Source: Axinella damicornis
Taxonomy: Eukaryota > Porifera > Demospongiae > Axinellida > Axinellidae
DNA length: 64,000 bases
Assembly: GCA_963931865.1 (NCBI GenBank)
Contig: OZ007518.1
Location: forward strand, 7,306,361-7,370,360
Direction: 5' to 3'
Positions within the stretch are counted from its first letter, which is position 1. Every line of letters starts with the position of its first letter. Both the position numbers and the translations under genes were made by a program. The notes beneath the pieces are model-generated. The model had not been told where the DNA came from, ran no database searches, and saw only the letters and a list, made by a program, of their open reading frames with translations. This document shows, piece after piece, positions 49,799 through 60,772 of the stretch.

Positions 49799-50814
49799 AC
49801 AGTCTGCTACTCACTGAGCACCTGTTCCATTATTGGTCCCTATATATGGAAACTACATGTTATGGATGTATGAGCGTTGAAATAGCGCTTGTGGATCTGC
49901 ATATGATGCAGCCATTTATATAGTATGAGCCAAGTAATTTGAATGCCTTACTGCCTAGCTAGTGTGTCAATTTCGTTAGACCACTGAAAGATTTGAGGAA
50001 ATCAGAAGCTCGGTATTTGAATCAGTCAACCTTCTGTATATAGAGGAGTTGCTTCCAAGAACAGGGGCTGATTGTTTGTAAATTTTGACCAGGCTTTTTT
50101 ACACCTGCAATTTTAGTGCAGTGGAATATTGAATTGCAGATGGTTTTGAATGCGTTAGCTACCCACCCATCTAACTTCATTCTGGAGTATCGCATAGTCC
50201 TCATGCCCTTCAGTATACATGCTTACAGTACTACCTTCAGAGAGAGCAGTGCATCAATGTATGATCGGAAGCAGGAGAGGACTCTTGCCAGTGTGGTACA
50301 CCATGCAGATAATGACTGGCGTGACCTCTGAACCCTCTCCACCCTATTACAGCTAACTACATATCCACGAAAATGAACAGGCTGAGGTTTGATCGTGAGG
50401 GCTTTGTGGTCAACAGACTCAAACTCCGAACCTTCTCAGATCAAACACAGATCAAGTATCCTTACGAGCCTCAAGTTCTCTAAAGCAGCAGTCGTATATA
50501 AGCAGTGACTAGCGATGCAGCCGTCACAACCCCGTTTGTGAAGGGATGACACTCTGATAGGTGCTTGGTGCAGAAAGTTAAAAATGGCATTCAAATAATT
50601 GATTGATCCATGGCTTTCATTATGTAGCTAAATAAGTTTGAAGGCGCCATGTTCTTCTGTTATTCACCGAGGCAAGTGGTAGTAGAGGTATATGTGACAT
50701 GCACAGGGATTTCCAAAATTCTGAACACGAAGTGCGGTGAGGACACATATACAAATCAATTGGGCATGCTGAGCTCACGATTAATCTACTACGATGATAC
50801 ATACGGGTCCCTAT

Positions 50815-51213
50815 CACAAAGATGAGGATCAGCTGCCACCACCTCCATATCAAGACTGACTGCCTACTCCAATTCCCTGCGATGAGAGGTTCTGCTGGTA
50901 CTGCGAGGGAAGAGTGGAAGACGAGCTGCATTTTGTCTTCCAATGCCGTCTCTATGAAGCTCTAACGGAACGAGCCAAACTATATATACCGCAGTTTTGC
51001 CAAAGGATAAACTCCTTCAACTTCCTAGAGGACATTGAAAAATTCAGGCTTATCTGGAGGGCCGGGAATGGTCGAGCAATATACTTATTAGGTGTTTTTT
51101 TACTCAAGGCATTTCAAGTAAAACAAAAGTTTATAAGGAATCATTCACTTGCGATTATAGAATATGAGTTTTCTCACGCATGTTGGGCCTTCTGGCCATT
51201 ATCTGATAGATAG
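50815..51213 (+). pseudogene. C-terminal remnant of a non-LTR retrotransposon reverse transcriptase
   Basis: The frame from about 50875 to 51213 reads PIPCDERFCWYCEGRVEDEL then HFVFQCRLYEALTER. This matches the Cys/His-rich C-terminus of many LINE reverse transcriptases (C-x2-C, ExEDExHFvfxCplY). A fitting preceding piece (RISCHHLHI) is in another frame just upstream, so the copy is frameshifted as well as 5'-truncated. The endonuclease and RT core are absent. Not functional. Confidence 0.7.
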
Positions 51214-51605
51214 CTAGTCTAGTGTGTGCATGACCGACTCTTAGGATGCGCCAGTGGCTATGGGACTGTTTTGTGCCATTCTCTGCGACAAGTATATGGC
51301 CACTGACGTGCATGAGTTAAGAAGTGCCTGCATGCCAAGTCAGCTATAGCGCGCATGTCACGTCGAGGCAACGAAGAGGCCCCGGGGTTGTACGAATAAA
51401 TTATTGCGCCGTCGATGCTTCTGAGTACGAAATCACCAGCTGTATTTTGGTTTCGTACCCATCGGCTAGCTGTATTTGACGGGCACTGTTGCAGCAACGC
51501 ATAGTGTATATGATGGCAGGACAGGCTCTATGAGGCTTCTCAACAGAAAGTGCTTCCTGGTTACATGCTTGCAGGGAGAGCGCCTGCATGCATGCGCTCA
51601 GCGGA

Positions 51606-51611
51606 TATAAA
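51606..51611 (+). promoter_or_regulatory. TATA box of VWA-ITIH gene 2
   Basis: CTCAGCGGATATAAAGGC, 185 bases before the ATG, conserved with gene 1. The region from about 51528 (CTATGAGGCTTCTCAAC) to the ATG is largely shared by the two genes. Confidence 0.7.
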
Positions 51612-51790
51612 GGCGGAAAGCTGGATGAGGACATGTATATCCAGCCAGCACTGTATTGGTACCTTCAGTGCGTGCAAGCTCGATCGCTGCCGTGACGGGT
51701 ATATAGTGACCACAGACAATACGCAGTCCTACAAGAGACGCACTGGGCGCGCGTGTACGTGTATAGCTCTCGCTCAATCTACTGGAGAAA

Positions 51791-54700
51791 ATGCAACGGC
51801 TGTCGGTCAGCATTGGCGCTCTTTTCATGGCGCTATGCTTTGCAGTTTACGTCTGCGCTGATGAAGAATATGGTGCGCGAAGAGCCACAGCTGTGGATAT
51901 GGTGCAGGGAAAGGTCGCAAACGTCACGAACACGATTTTCAGCTCGGGGCTATCTCAAGACGCGAATTTCAGCGATTTATACAGGGCACTGGTTGCAGCT
52001 TACAGAGAAACGGAAACGGACGATGGACTCGTGTGGTTCATCAAGGCCCAGATGGAAATCACCGAGCAATACTTCAAGGCTTGTTATGGTCTAGAGGATC
52101 AGAGGCCGTCGGTAGCTGACATCGGATCTCACATCCAGCAATTCGTGGCTATTCTTGGAACTTCCCTTTTGGACCTTTCGGCTCTACGCAAACAATTTGG
52201 GATCCTGATATGCCTCCATCAGCAGGTGGCAGTTTCCGAGCACAATTGTGCAAGAGTCGACTGTTCGGGTGGTCTAGGGAGCGGAGCGACAACTGTCGAA
52301 TTCTTCTGCTGTCTTCGGTCTTCTGATGTTCGGGGCTTGTTTGGGATCGAATCAGCGGCAACGACAGTTGACGCCGTCCCGTGCCTCGCATTCGTGGTGG
52401 ATACTACAGGGAGCATGCGGTCAGAAATAGCGGCAGTCAGGGCACTTGTCAACGCTTTTGTGGACCCAGCAGACCCCGTGTGCTACATTCTAGTGGATTT
52501 CAACGATAATGGAGGAGTGGAAGCTAACAGTGAGTTATGAAACTATACTAGTCCGGGCAAAGGGTATGGGTTATTAAACCGTAGCGATTCCGAAATATTG
52601 AAAGAAAGAGCTCGTTCTCTGTACCGACTTCAGCACACCGCTGTGTGTCCCAGTGATCCCCCTTCATGTAGAGATGGTCATCATGCGAAATTGTTCAAAA
52701 CAACCCTAGCGCGTTTGTTTTCTGTTCAATTGGAATTTCAACGGTTGATGTCGCTGTTGAAAATGAGCTTACCAAAATCGTTTTCAGGGCCGGATCACTG
52801 TAAAAATATAGGGTGGGCCAGAATCCATTGGACGCTGCCGAAGGCAGTGTGCAGAGGCGCGGAGTGCTGATCAGTCCGTGCGAAGCGCGGAAATTTTTTT
52901 CACCTTCTAGTTGTCAGGATAGGCTCTCGTGGCACCTTCGTGCTTTGCACTGCAAGTTCCAGGATTGCAGGTCCAGCGGCCGCCGTGTGCTTCTTTCTTC
53001 GCTCGCGCAACGTAGTATACGTACTTACACGTATAGCTATACTAGATCGTGGTCTCGCTCCCAAGCCGTTCGGGAGTTGCAAATGTAACTCCCTGCTTGT
53101 TTTCTTACTTTTTGCTCTCTACATCTCCATAATTTTTATCATGTTTCTTAACAGTAAATTTTGTGCACTACATTAATTTTGTGCACTCTATTTATGTACA
53201 GATTAAACTGCCTATCAATTCAATGTCGCAATTTGACAACGTTATGCCATAGACAGTTATTATCACACCACAGATAGGTGTCAAAGCAAGACAATATTAT
53301 TAGGGGAATTAGTAGCTTGAGGCAACATGTGCAATACAATACAATCTATATTATCAATGGTTATGCGTATTGTACAATTTTCATTTTGGTACGGTCTCAG
53401 TGACTAACAGTGGCTGCGTGTATCTTAGCAACTCACTCAGTTCTTGCAACGTAGTTCCGTAAACACCGCCGTGTCCAGTCTGTCGCTTGACAAACTATAC
53501 CGCTTTGGAAGGAGCATAATCGAAATGACTATGCATGGTCCCATCGCCTGGTGCCAAAGCGTCAGTGACTCCCCGGTCACTGACGCCTAGGCGTGAGGGT
53601 CTCCCCCTGACTGCAATGACTCCAGGGGTCACTCATGCCTATATGCGGCGATGTTCAGTGAGTCACTTGTGCCTAGGCATGATTGACTCCTGCAAGTATG
53701 GATAGCATAATATAAGTATATACTTTCAGAGAAAAATACTATTCTGATTGCCCCTGCAAGTTTACAGCAATGTGCACAACTCACAATTTCAGCAAAATTC
53801 ATAGTTTCTGTTGACATAGCAGACTGATCCCAAATGTACTTACCTATGTTGTCTACTGCAGGTGTGTTTCTTCGGGCAGTGTTTGATCCATCTGGGACAC
53901 TTCCAAGTGGAACTCTACCTCAATTCACGACTGCAGTAAATGCATTAAGTGCTACTGGTGGAGGTGACTGTCCCGAGTTTGGAATGGCAGGCTTGCTATT
54001 AGCCTTAGATCAGATCAGTGCACTGCCAACACTAGCAGCCTCCCTCTCCCAAGTCATCCTAGTAACTGATGCAAGTTCCATTGATGATTTCCGCTCTGCT
54101 GATGTGATAACTCAGGCAGTAGCACTTGGTGTTCCTATTCATGAACTGTTGATTAGGACTGGATGTGGGGTAAACTTTGGCAGTTTCCCAGCAATAGCAA
54201 CTGCAACGGGTGGAATTCAGGTCAATAGCCTTGCTGATTTTAATGTTATAACTAACTTTGTACAAGCAACCCTCGTCGCTGGTGGATTTAGAGGAGATGG
54301 AATGTTCGGTCTAGTGCTATCCTCACACACTGTCACCGTATCTAAATTCACATCTGTACTTCAAGTGCTCATTCGTACCAGCCAGTCGCGGGTCAATATA
54401 ACACGCCCAAATGGAACAACAGAGTTTGTGACCGTTTCCGGTACTTTAGTTTTCTTTGAAGATGACAATCCTTTGTCTGGAGACTGGACATTTTCTGTGG
54501 CTTCTGGCACACTGGAAATTGCAGTCAATGCCCCAATTCTTCTGGACTTTTTCGTATCACATGTAATCGATGACCCCGATTCAACTGGAATTCTACCTGC
54601 CTGTGAACCTACTGCATGTAAGTATATTGCTGAGCAATGTCCAATATAACCTTCAATGAACTATAATTATTAAGTTAAGCAAGATAGATTCAACTGTGTA

Positions 54701-56862
54701 TAACACTGCAGCACTGCATATTTCTGCTTTAGAACCCAACATATGCTAGAAGAGCTGAACAAACAACGAATGGGACTAGAATTTGAGAATAATGTAACCC
54801 AACATATTCTAGTATTCCTGAAGAGCTGAACGAACCTCTCTAGAATTTGATTGGATTATTCTGTTTTTAGCTACCTGGGACTGACTCGATTGAAACAGAA
54901 TGGTATGCCCCAATTCAGAATTAGCAATGGCATAGTTGAGTTGCATCTTTTTCTTCCGTGGTGGCTTGAGTATGGGTAGCCCCCTTAACTACTAGGCATA
55001 TTGGTTCACTCTGTGGATGCTCACTCCTGCAGGTTCTGTGGGAAGAGTTGCTGTTTCCAGTACACGGTTGTCTGACATGGATCTAACGCAACCAATCTAT
55101 CTTGCGATTGTCAACGCCAACACAACAAATGTTACTGACGAAGTTCAGGTTTTATCCTGTGATGGAGTTCTTGTTTCTGATGAATTTCTTTCATTCCCAT
55201 CGGAAGAATTTCACTACCGTCTAAGAGGAACTGATTGTAATGGAAATAGTTTTACTTTCATTTGTCAAACTAAATTTGTGATTGACTTTCAGCTCCCGAC
55301 CACCGTTGTTCTGGGCAACCACACTGGATTAAGCTTGAGGGTGCATGAGAGCCAAACACTATCTATACAGTTACAACATAGTTCTGTTGGTAACACACTT
55401 TTCTTTAGTGCAAATGCGTCTGATGGGCTGACACTTGAAAACCCAACCGATGAAGTGACTGTACCTGCTGGAGGGGTCTTCACAGTGAGGGTCACTGTCA
55501 CGGTTACTACCAGTGTAGCACCGGGAGTCCATGTCTTCTTGTACCTCACGATTCATGATCCCTGTTCAAACATCTGGGTATCATTTCACTGGTCTATTCA
55601 CATTAGAGGTACGTAAGACTCCTAAGTGCACTATGTGAATGTTTTAACTTTGTGGGAGCTGTATAGAATGCCCTAGAGAATCCTGTGGATGGTTGTGAGA
55701 GGGCTATTACATGCATGACACAAACTGATGAGAGTATAATTATTATTGTGAAGTTGAATTATTGCTGGATTTAGAATCATGCATGGATAACTTAAAACTT
55801 TGAAGATACAATGCTATAGTGAATTATGTTATGGTATCCCGTTTCTCATTCTAGAGTACGGATCCATGGGTGGTGATCCCCACTTCAGCATTGTGCTGCC
55901 AGACGATGAGATGTTGTGCTACACTGTGCAAGGACAGCCAGGATCCGTTTTCAACTTGATCAGCAACGACAAGTTCCACATGAATGCCCTGTTTGTGCCA
56001 AATTCTGGACAAAGGAATGCAACCTGGATTGGCTCCCTGGGTTTTGTGATTGGGAATGATCAGCAGTCGTCCAACTCCACCAAGCTCCTAATCGATGCCA
56101 CGACCAAGAGCATTTCTGTGGGGGATAAAATCACTCTGGATGCCAAAGATTTACGCAAACTCCACCTCAAAAATGGTGAAGTGCTCACCTCCATGTCCCA
56201 TACCAAGAAGCACAGAGGCTCTCCCCGCGTCAGTGTCATCCTGGAAGATGTGGGACTTCAGTTCACCGTCAGATTCACACAAAAGCACCTCGAAATGTTC
56301 TGGCAGAGTATGGGAAGTCTTAGAGATTCTCATGGCCTTATTGGTGAGAAAAAATATTGATAAGATTACAGCGCATATAATTTACTACACTGTAACGTCT
56401 ATGTGCATAAACTGTTACAATCCTGCCTATGTAAGCTGCCAGTATTAGCTAAAACAAAGTGCTTCTGTGATGCTTCAATATAGTGTTGTAATTGCATGCT
56501 TCACAATGGGTGATTATAGGCTGTGGATGGGGTCATTTGGGTATAGCTGTATTCATTCATGTATATAATAGCACTTTACGATCATTGTTCTTGTCATTTT
56601 GCTAGGTCAATTTTACCAAAGTGGCATAGAAATCGATCACCTCCGAGAGGTTCTCGTTCTTCCTGGAAAAATGCCCGTGGCAATGAGGCAACGTCCTGTA
56701 TGGGGTTTCTTGAAGCATGAGCTTCCAGATGCGACTGGTGGTAAAAAGTGCTGGGCCACCATGAATCACGGGGAGCAGGGAGAGGGGCTGATTGATGGAA
56801 CATACATGGACTACCGAGTGGACAATATCCTGTCGGCTGGTTTTAAGTTCAAGAACAAGTAA
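51791..56862 (+). CDS. Secreted hemicentin-type VWA / ITIH C-terminal domain protein, gene 2 (938 aa)
   Basis: Exons are 51791-52529, 53862-54617, 55033-55608, 55855-56343 and 56606-56862, all introns phase 1; the sum is 938 residues. Exons 3, 4 and 5 have exactly the same lengths as in gene 1 (576, 489, 257). A signal peptide (ALFMALCFAVYVCA) starts the protein. The VWA motifs DTTGSM, GGGDCPE and TDASSIDDFR, the GGDPHF motif and GEGLIDGTYMDYRV are all kept. Differences from gene 1 are scattered substitutions, for example NSLADF for NNLADF and an extra residue in RTGCGVNFG. Position, orientation and shared promoter show a tandem duplication of gene 1 with a spacing of about 9.8 kb. Both copies look intact, so both are probably expressed. 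Confidence 0.9.
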
Positions 56863-57164
56863 CATATCTGCTGAACCTGGTCATGTGACATTGTAGCTAA
56901 TCATCGAACTTTGTGCATATTTAGCAGCTGCTGCAGTAATGACACATTCATACTGCATGACATGAACAATTTACAGATCAAACTGCAGTATATTACAATT
57001 GTCATTTTTAAGTGAGTACATGTGCCTAATGTCTTACTGTTGGGTGATATGTATGACAGCATGAGCAACCTCTATCCATGTTCCAACTTATCCCATATTT
57101 AGTTATTTGCAGTATGTATTACACGTCACTAAAGGTGATTAAGTAAGTTAACTAGATGGTATTT

Positions 57165-57350
57165 AGTTGTTATCACATCTCAAGTGGCATCTAATTTATC
57201 TCTCTCTGATGTTCAATGGTTGATGTAGTTAATGCACCAATTTCATCATTATGAGGTAGCTAATAAAAGAAGCCCTGCCCTGCATTAGCTTTTGCTCAAA
57301 AAATCTGGCGTTCGATTTCATGTACCTCCTCAATGAAGGACCATGCTCAG
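57165..57350. repeat. Inverted copy of the 48-49 kb repeat
   Basis: CACATCTCAAGTGGCATC, CAATGGTTGATGTAGTTAATG and the hairpin arm GTACCTCCTCAATGAAGGA are the reverse complement of, or one arm of, the block at 47901-48190. Confidence 0.6.
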
Positions 57351-57684
57351 TTCCCTTAGTGCCAATCAATTTCTGCATGGGAACAAAGATCAGATTCTGC
57401 GGATTCGAAACCATGGTTAAGTACCGACGTTACCATGGAAACCAGTGCCACTGTAGTACACTGTAGTGCGACTGTATCATATGCAGTTTGAGTTTCCATT
57501 ACATCAATAGAATGTGACTGACTCCGAGTCAGGCACCGTGCACGAATAGTCTGGTACCGAGACTATGATGCAGTTTCTTTTATTTTCAGTGTAAAATATA
57601 TTATACTTTATTCCTTTGTGTCATAAATAGACTATAATATCTGCATTTCTAATACTGAATCAGTTGATGAAAATTAGTGTGAGG

Positions 57685-58020
57685 GTGCCATATTCCCTAG
57701 GGAATATGACACCCCCTTGACAAGAGGGTGCCAGCCAGTAAAGTTTAACAATAATTTCTTGCAATCACTAGCCTACTACCATATATGCATCAGTATGCCT
57801 ACTTGACACCGACGAAAAATTTGCATGGGGTGCCATATTCCCTATAGGGAATAATGGCGTGGGGTGCCATATTCCCTGTTGCATGGGGGATGCCAAAATC
57901 CCTGAGGGGGTACCAGTATCCCTAGGGAATTTGGCATGGGGGTGCCAAATTCTCGGGGGGGCCAGATTCCCTATGACACCGGGGTCCCCATTTTGGGGGG
58001 TCCCCATTTTCCCATGACAC
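57685..58020. repeat. Array of palindromic GGTGCCATATTCCCT units upstream of the dehydrogenase
   Basis: At least seven variants of GGGTGCCATATTCCCTAGGG or its complement occur in 330 bases, ending about 45 bases before the dehydrogenase ATG. Several are perfect palindromes around CCCTAGGG. They could be promoter elements or simply a repeat. Confidence 0.75.
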
Positions 58021-58067
58021 CGGTATAGGCTTAGCCTGATTGACCTTGACCTTTGAAGAACCTCAAG

Positions 58068-59120
58068 ATGCAACGCTTTTTGCGAACTCTCGTTGGCCGG
58101 AGTCGCCACACCACGGCATACCGTGCTGCTCACACCGTGGCGTCTCACACGGGCAGGAAAAACATCGGAATTGCAGGTGCTGGTCAGATCGGATCGGCCG
58201 TTGCTACTCACCTACTAAAGGCAGGACATTCAGTGAAGATCTACGATCCTTGCCCAGCAAACGCGGACAGACTTGTTCAACGAGGCGCTACCTGGGTGGA
58301 CACTCCGTACGAGTCAGCCACAACTGTAGATGTACTGATTACCGCTGTCCCAGGACCGCCCCAAGTTCGTGAGGTGATGGAAGGTGAGAACGGTGCTTTG
58401 CAAGCACTCAAGAAAGGAAGCTGTTGGATAGATCATACTACAACAGATGCAAATGAATCAAAACGATTGTCCAGCCTCGCAGAGAGCAAGGGAGTAAGCA
58501 TGTTGGAAGCCCCACTGACTGGAGGCTATGAATTGTTAAAGGGAGGACAAATGACCGTGATGGTGGGAGGTTGTCCTAGTGTTCTGGCCTCACACACCGA
58601 AATGATGAACACCTACGCTTCAAGCATTTTGCATTTGGGGCCAGTGGGCAGTGCGGGTGTTGTGAAAGTCATCAGCAACATGCTCTGTGCAGTACACACA
58701 GTAATCACTGGCGAAGCAGTCATGCTTGCCAAAAAGCACGATATTGACCTTGTGAAATTTTTCCATGGTATTCGTGCAAGCGCAGGCAACTCATTCGTCT
58801 TTGAGACAGAAGCACCACTTATCTTCAATGGCTCGTTTGATCCAGGGTTCACCCTGGCTTTGCACTGCAAGGACTTGGACTTGGGTCACCAACTTGCAAA
58901 GGAGAAAGATGTCCCACTTGAGGTAATGGGTCTGGTTGAACAGATCTATCGTAGAGCAATGTTCAAGTATGGAGCTGACGCTGGTTCCAGCCATCCTGCA
59001 AAACTGCTCCAAGATGATCTGAATTTGTCTCTACAAGTAGAAGGCTTTGAGAATTGGACCTATTCGATTGAAAAGGTAGAAGGTGGGGGCATTGGCGTAG
59101 TGCATAAGTGCAAAAATTGA
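58068..59120 (+). CDS. 3-hydroxyisobutyrate dehydrogenase-family oxidoreductase (350 aa, intronless)
   Basis: The start is the ATG at 58068; an upstream in-frame TTG is not a plausible start. Residues 1-31 are basic and Ser/Thr-rich (MQRFLRTLVGRSRHTT), a probable mitochondrial presequence. A Rossmann motif GAGQIG follows at about 37-42. The substrate segment DHTTTD (DSSTID in most relatives), EAPLTGG (APVSGG-type) and the catalytic-lysine segment GSAGVVKVISNML are all present. The helical C-terminal domain with LHCKDLDLG and an HPAKLLQDDL ending completes a full-length family member. It would oxidise or reduce a beta-hydroxyacid with NAD(P); the actual substrate (3-hydroxyisobutyrate, tartronate semialdehyde or other) cannot be read from the sequence. 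The lack of introns contrasts with most neighbours and may reflect retroposition or horizontal origin. Confidence 0.88.
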   Translation: MQRFLRTLVGRSRHTTAYRAAHTVASHTGRKNIGIAGAGQIGSAVATHLLKAGHSVKIYDPCPANADRLVQRGATWVDTPYESATTVDVLITAVPGPPQVREVMEGENGALQALKKGSCWIDHTTTDANESKRLSSLAESKGVSMLEAPLTGGYELLKGGQMTVMVGGCPSVLASHTEMMNTYASSILHLGPVGSAGVVKVISNMLCAVHTVITGEAVMLAKKHDIDLVKFFHGIRASAGNSFVFETEAPLIFNGSFDPGFTLALHCKDLDLGHQLAKEKDVPLEVMGLVEQIYRRAMFKYGADAGSSHPAKLLQDDLNLSLQVEGFENWTYSIEKVEGGGIGVVHKCKN

Positions 59121-59254
59121 TTTGTCCACGGCATCGTTATGCTAAAGTCAATAAGGTATAATTTGGACACCCCCAAGATGCTTAGTTTTGTATTCCAAAT
59201 TATTGTGTAAACACCCACGTTACCTTACACCCCCCACTCCAACGCTGGTAGCCG

Positions 59255-59339
59255 TAGCCTCGTTCCCAGGATCCTCCCCAGCTTTTTGTCGCATACAGTA
59301 TGCGACAAAAAGCTGGGGAGGAGCCTGGGAACGAGGCTA
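59255..59339. mobile_element. 85-bp near-perfect palindrome, TAGCCTCGTTCCCAG family
   Basis: Arms of 42 bases with one mismatch, from TAGCCTCGTTCCCAGG to its complement, centred on GCATACAGTATGC. The best preserved member of the family in the window. Confidence 0.9.
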
Positions 59340-60772
59340 GGAAGCCATTGATCAAAACCATGCCAGCATCATCCTCTATGTATAGCTTGTACTAGTTTGG
59401 TGGCATGCATAGCTTTTAGCTGGTTTTATTTCTTGCATGCATGGGACTGTCACCCAGCTCAGCATGTGCCAACCATGCATGGCATGCACAGTGCTGCAGC
59501 ACACGGTGGGGGTCTGCATCTTGTAGCACGCAGCTTGCATCTGCACGAGTCCTCACGATCATGCATGCATGAGCTGAGCTGTGAGGCTTACAGCCACTTG
59601 GATATAGCTCCATGCAATTCTTCTAGTATTATTATACCAGAATGAGAGAGGCATCCAATCTATGGTACTATAGTGTTGATGGTTGATGCATGTCACTCTA
59701 GTGAGAACCATGGAGAAGTGCGTAACGAGTTTGAGGTCTGACTCACAGTACAACACTTATCACCCCAGTATGTTACAGTAGCTATCACCATTCTGAACAC
59801 ATACTGAGGGTGGACAGTGGAATCACAGAGCAACTTCAACAACGATAGCGTCCAGTGCCATAATTATTTGTGGGTATGAGGCTAAAGTTATAATAAGAGC
59901 AGAATATCGTTGCAGCAGAGGCACTGATAATCCCATTAGCCCTCGGATGGGACGTACTAAGGTAGCACTGCTAGCTTTTCTGCCACATACTATGGTCATG
60001 ACATCATCTGAACAGCACAGGAAAAACTACCTGCAGGCCTACAGGAAGCGTTTATCGCTTGCAGTATACACGTTGGTATTGCAAGTGACAAACGCTGGGG
60101 TGCATGCCTGCATGGGAAGGACTAGTATACCCAGGTTAAGCAGTGCATGGATGGTGTTGCACGCACTGCATGTTTCAACAATCCCAGTATTTCAAGGTGT
60201 ATAATGTGAGAGATAAGAAATCTGCATGATTTGAAAGGGCATGGTGGCAGCCCTAAAAACTCCCATATTCACCATTGATTGGCGGGAAGGACAGTTAACA
60301 AATCAGAGGTTACCCAATTATTGCAAGCAGCAAGCGTAGTTCATATATACTAGCCAACATGTAAGTTGAAAAATGCGTAATAGCCCATGCAACTGACCTG
60401 TACTATTTAGCTTTTGGACACTGCTTGACCATAATAAGCCCTGTCTTGAGGTGATGGAACGTACCTACATACAGGGTGTTGCCTGCCTGCAGCTTGAAAC
60501 ACCCCTTCCCAGTTGTCCAACACTTGAAGAACAAGAAATTGTTCCCATTTTGAAGCTAATTCACTTGCATGTATAAGTGCAAGTGAATTAGGTTATGCAT
60601 GTAGGGGGGAATTCCGTTGACAGAGTATTTGTGCTGTTCTCCTTCCTACTACAGCTATGATACATACCAAGGTATACATTTTTTTTGGTCTAAATTGAGT
60701 ATCATGTACATGCATGCATGTGCACAGGTAGCTGTAATACTGTGTGCACAGGTTTATCGTTGGAGCAATGAA
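59340..60772. other. Intergenic stretch between the dehydrogenase and the sulfotransferase
   Basis: No recognised gene. It holds GCATGCATG-rich stretches and a short hairpin at about 60556-60592 (CTAATTCACTTGCA against TGCAAGTGAATTAG). Confidence 0.5.

Larger units (their letters stand above)
46595..51605. other. Spacer between VWA-ITIH genes 1 and 2
   Basis: Contains a poly-C run, two copies of a 750-bp repeat with hairpins, a long palindrome and a retroelement remnant, all listed separately. No intact gene is visible. Confidence 0.6.

Noticed and set aside
58040..58372. 110-codon plus-strand frame overlapping the dehydrogenase start
   Set aside because: Out-of-frame shadow of the dehydrogenase, which has clear family motifs.
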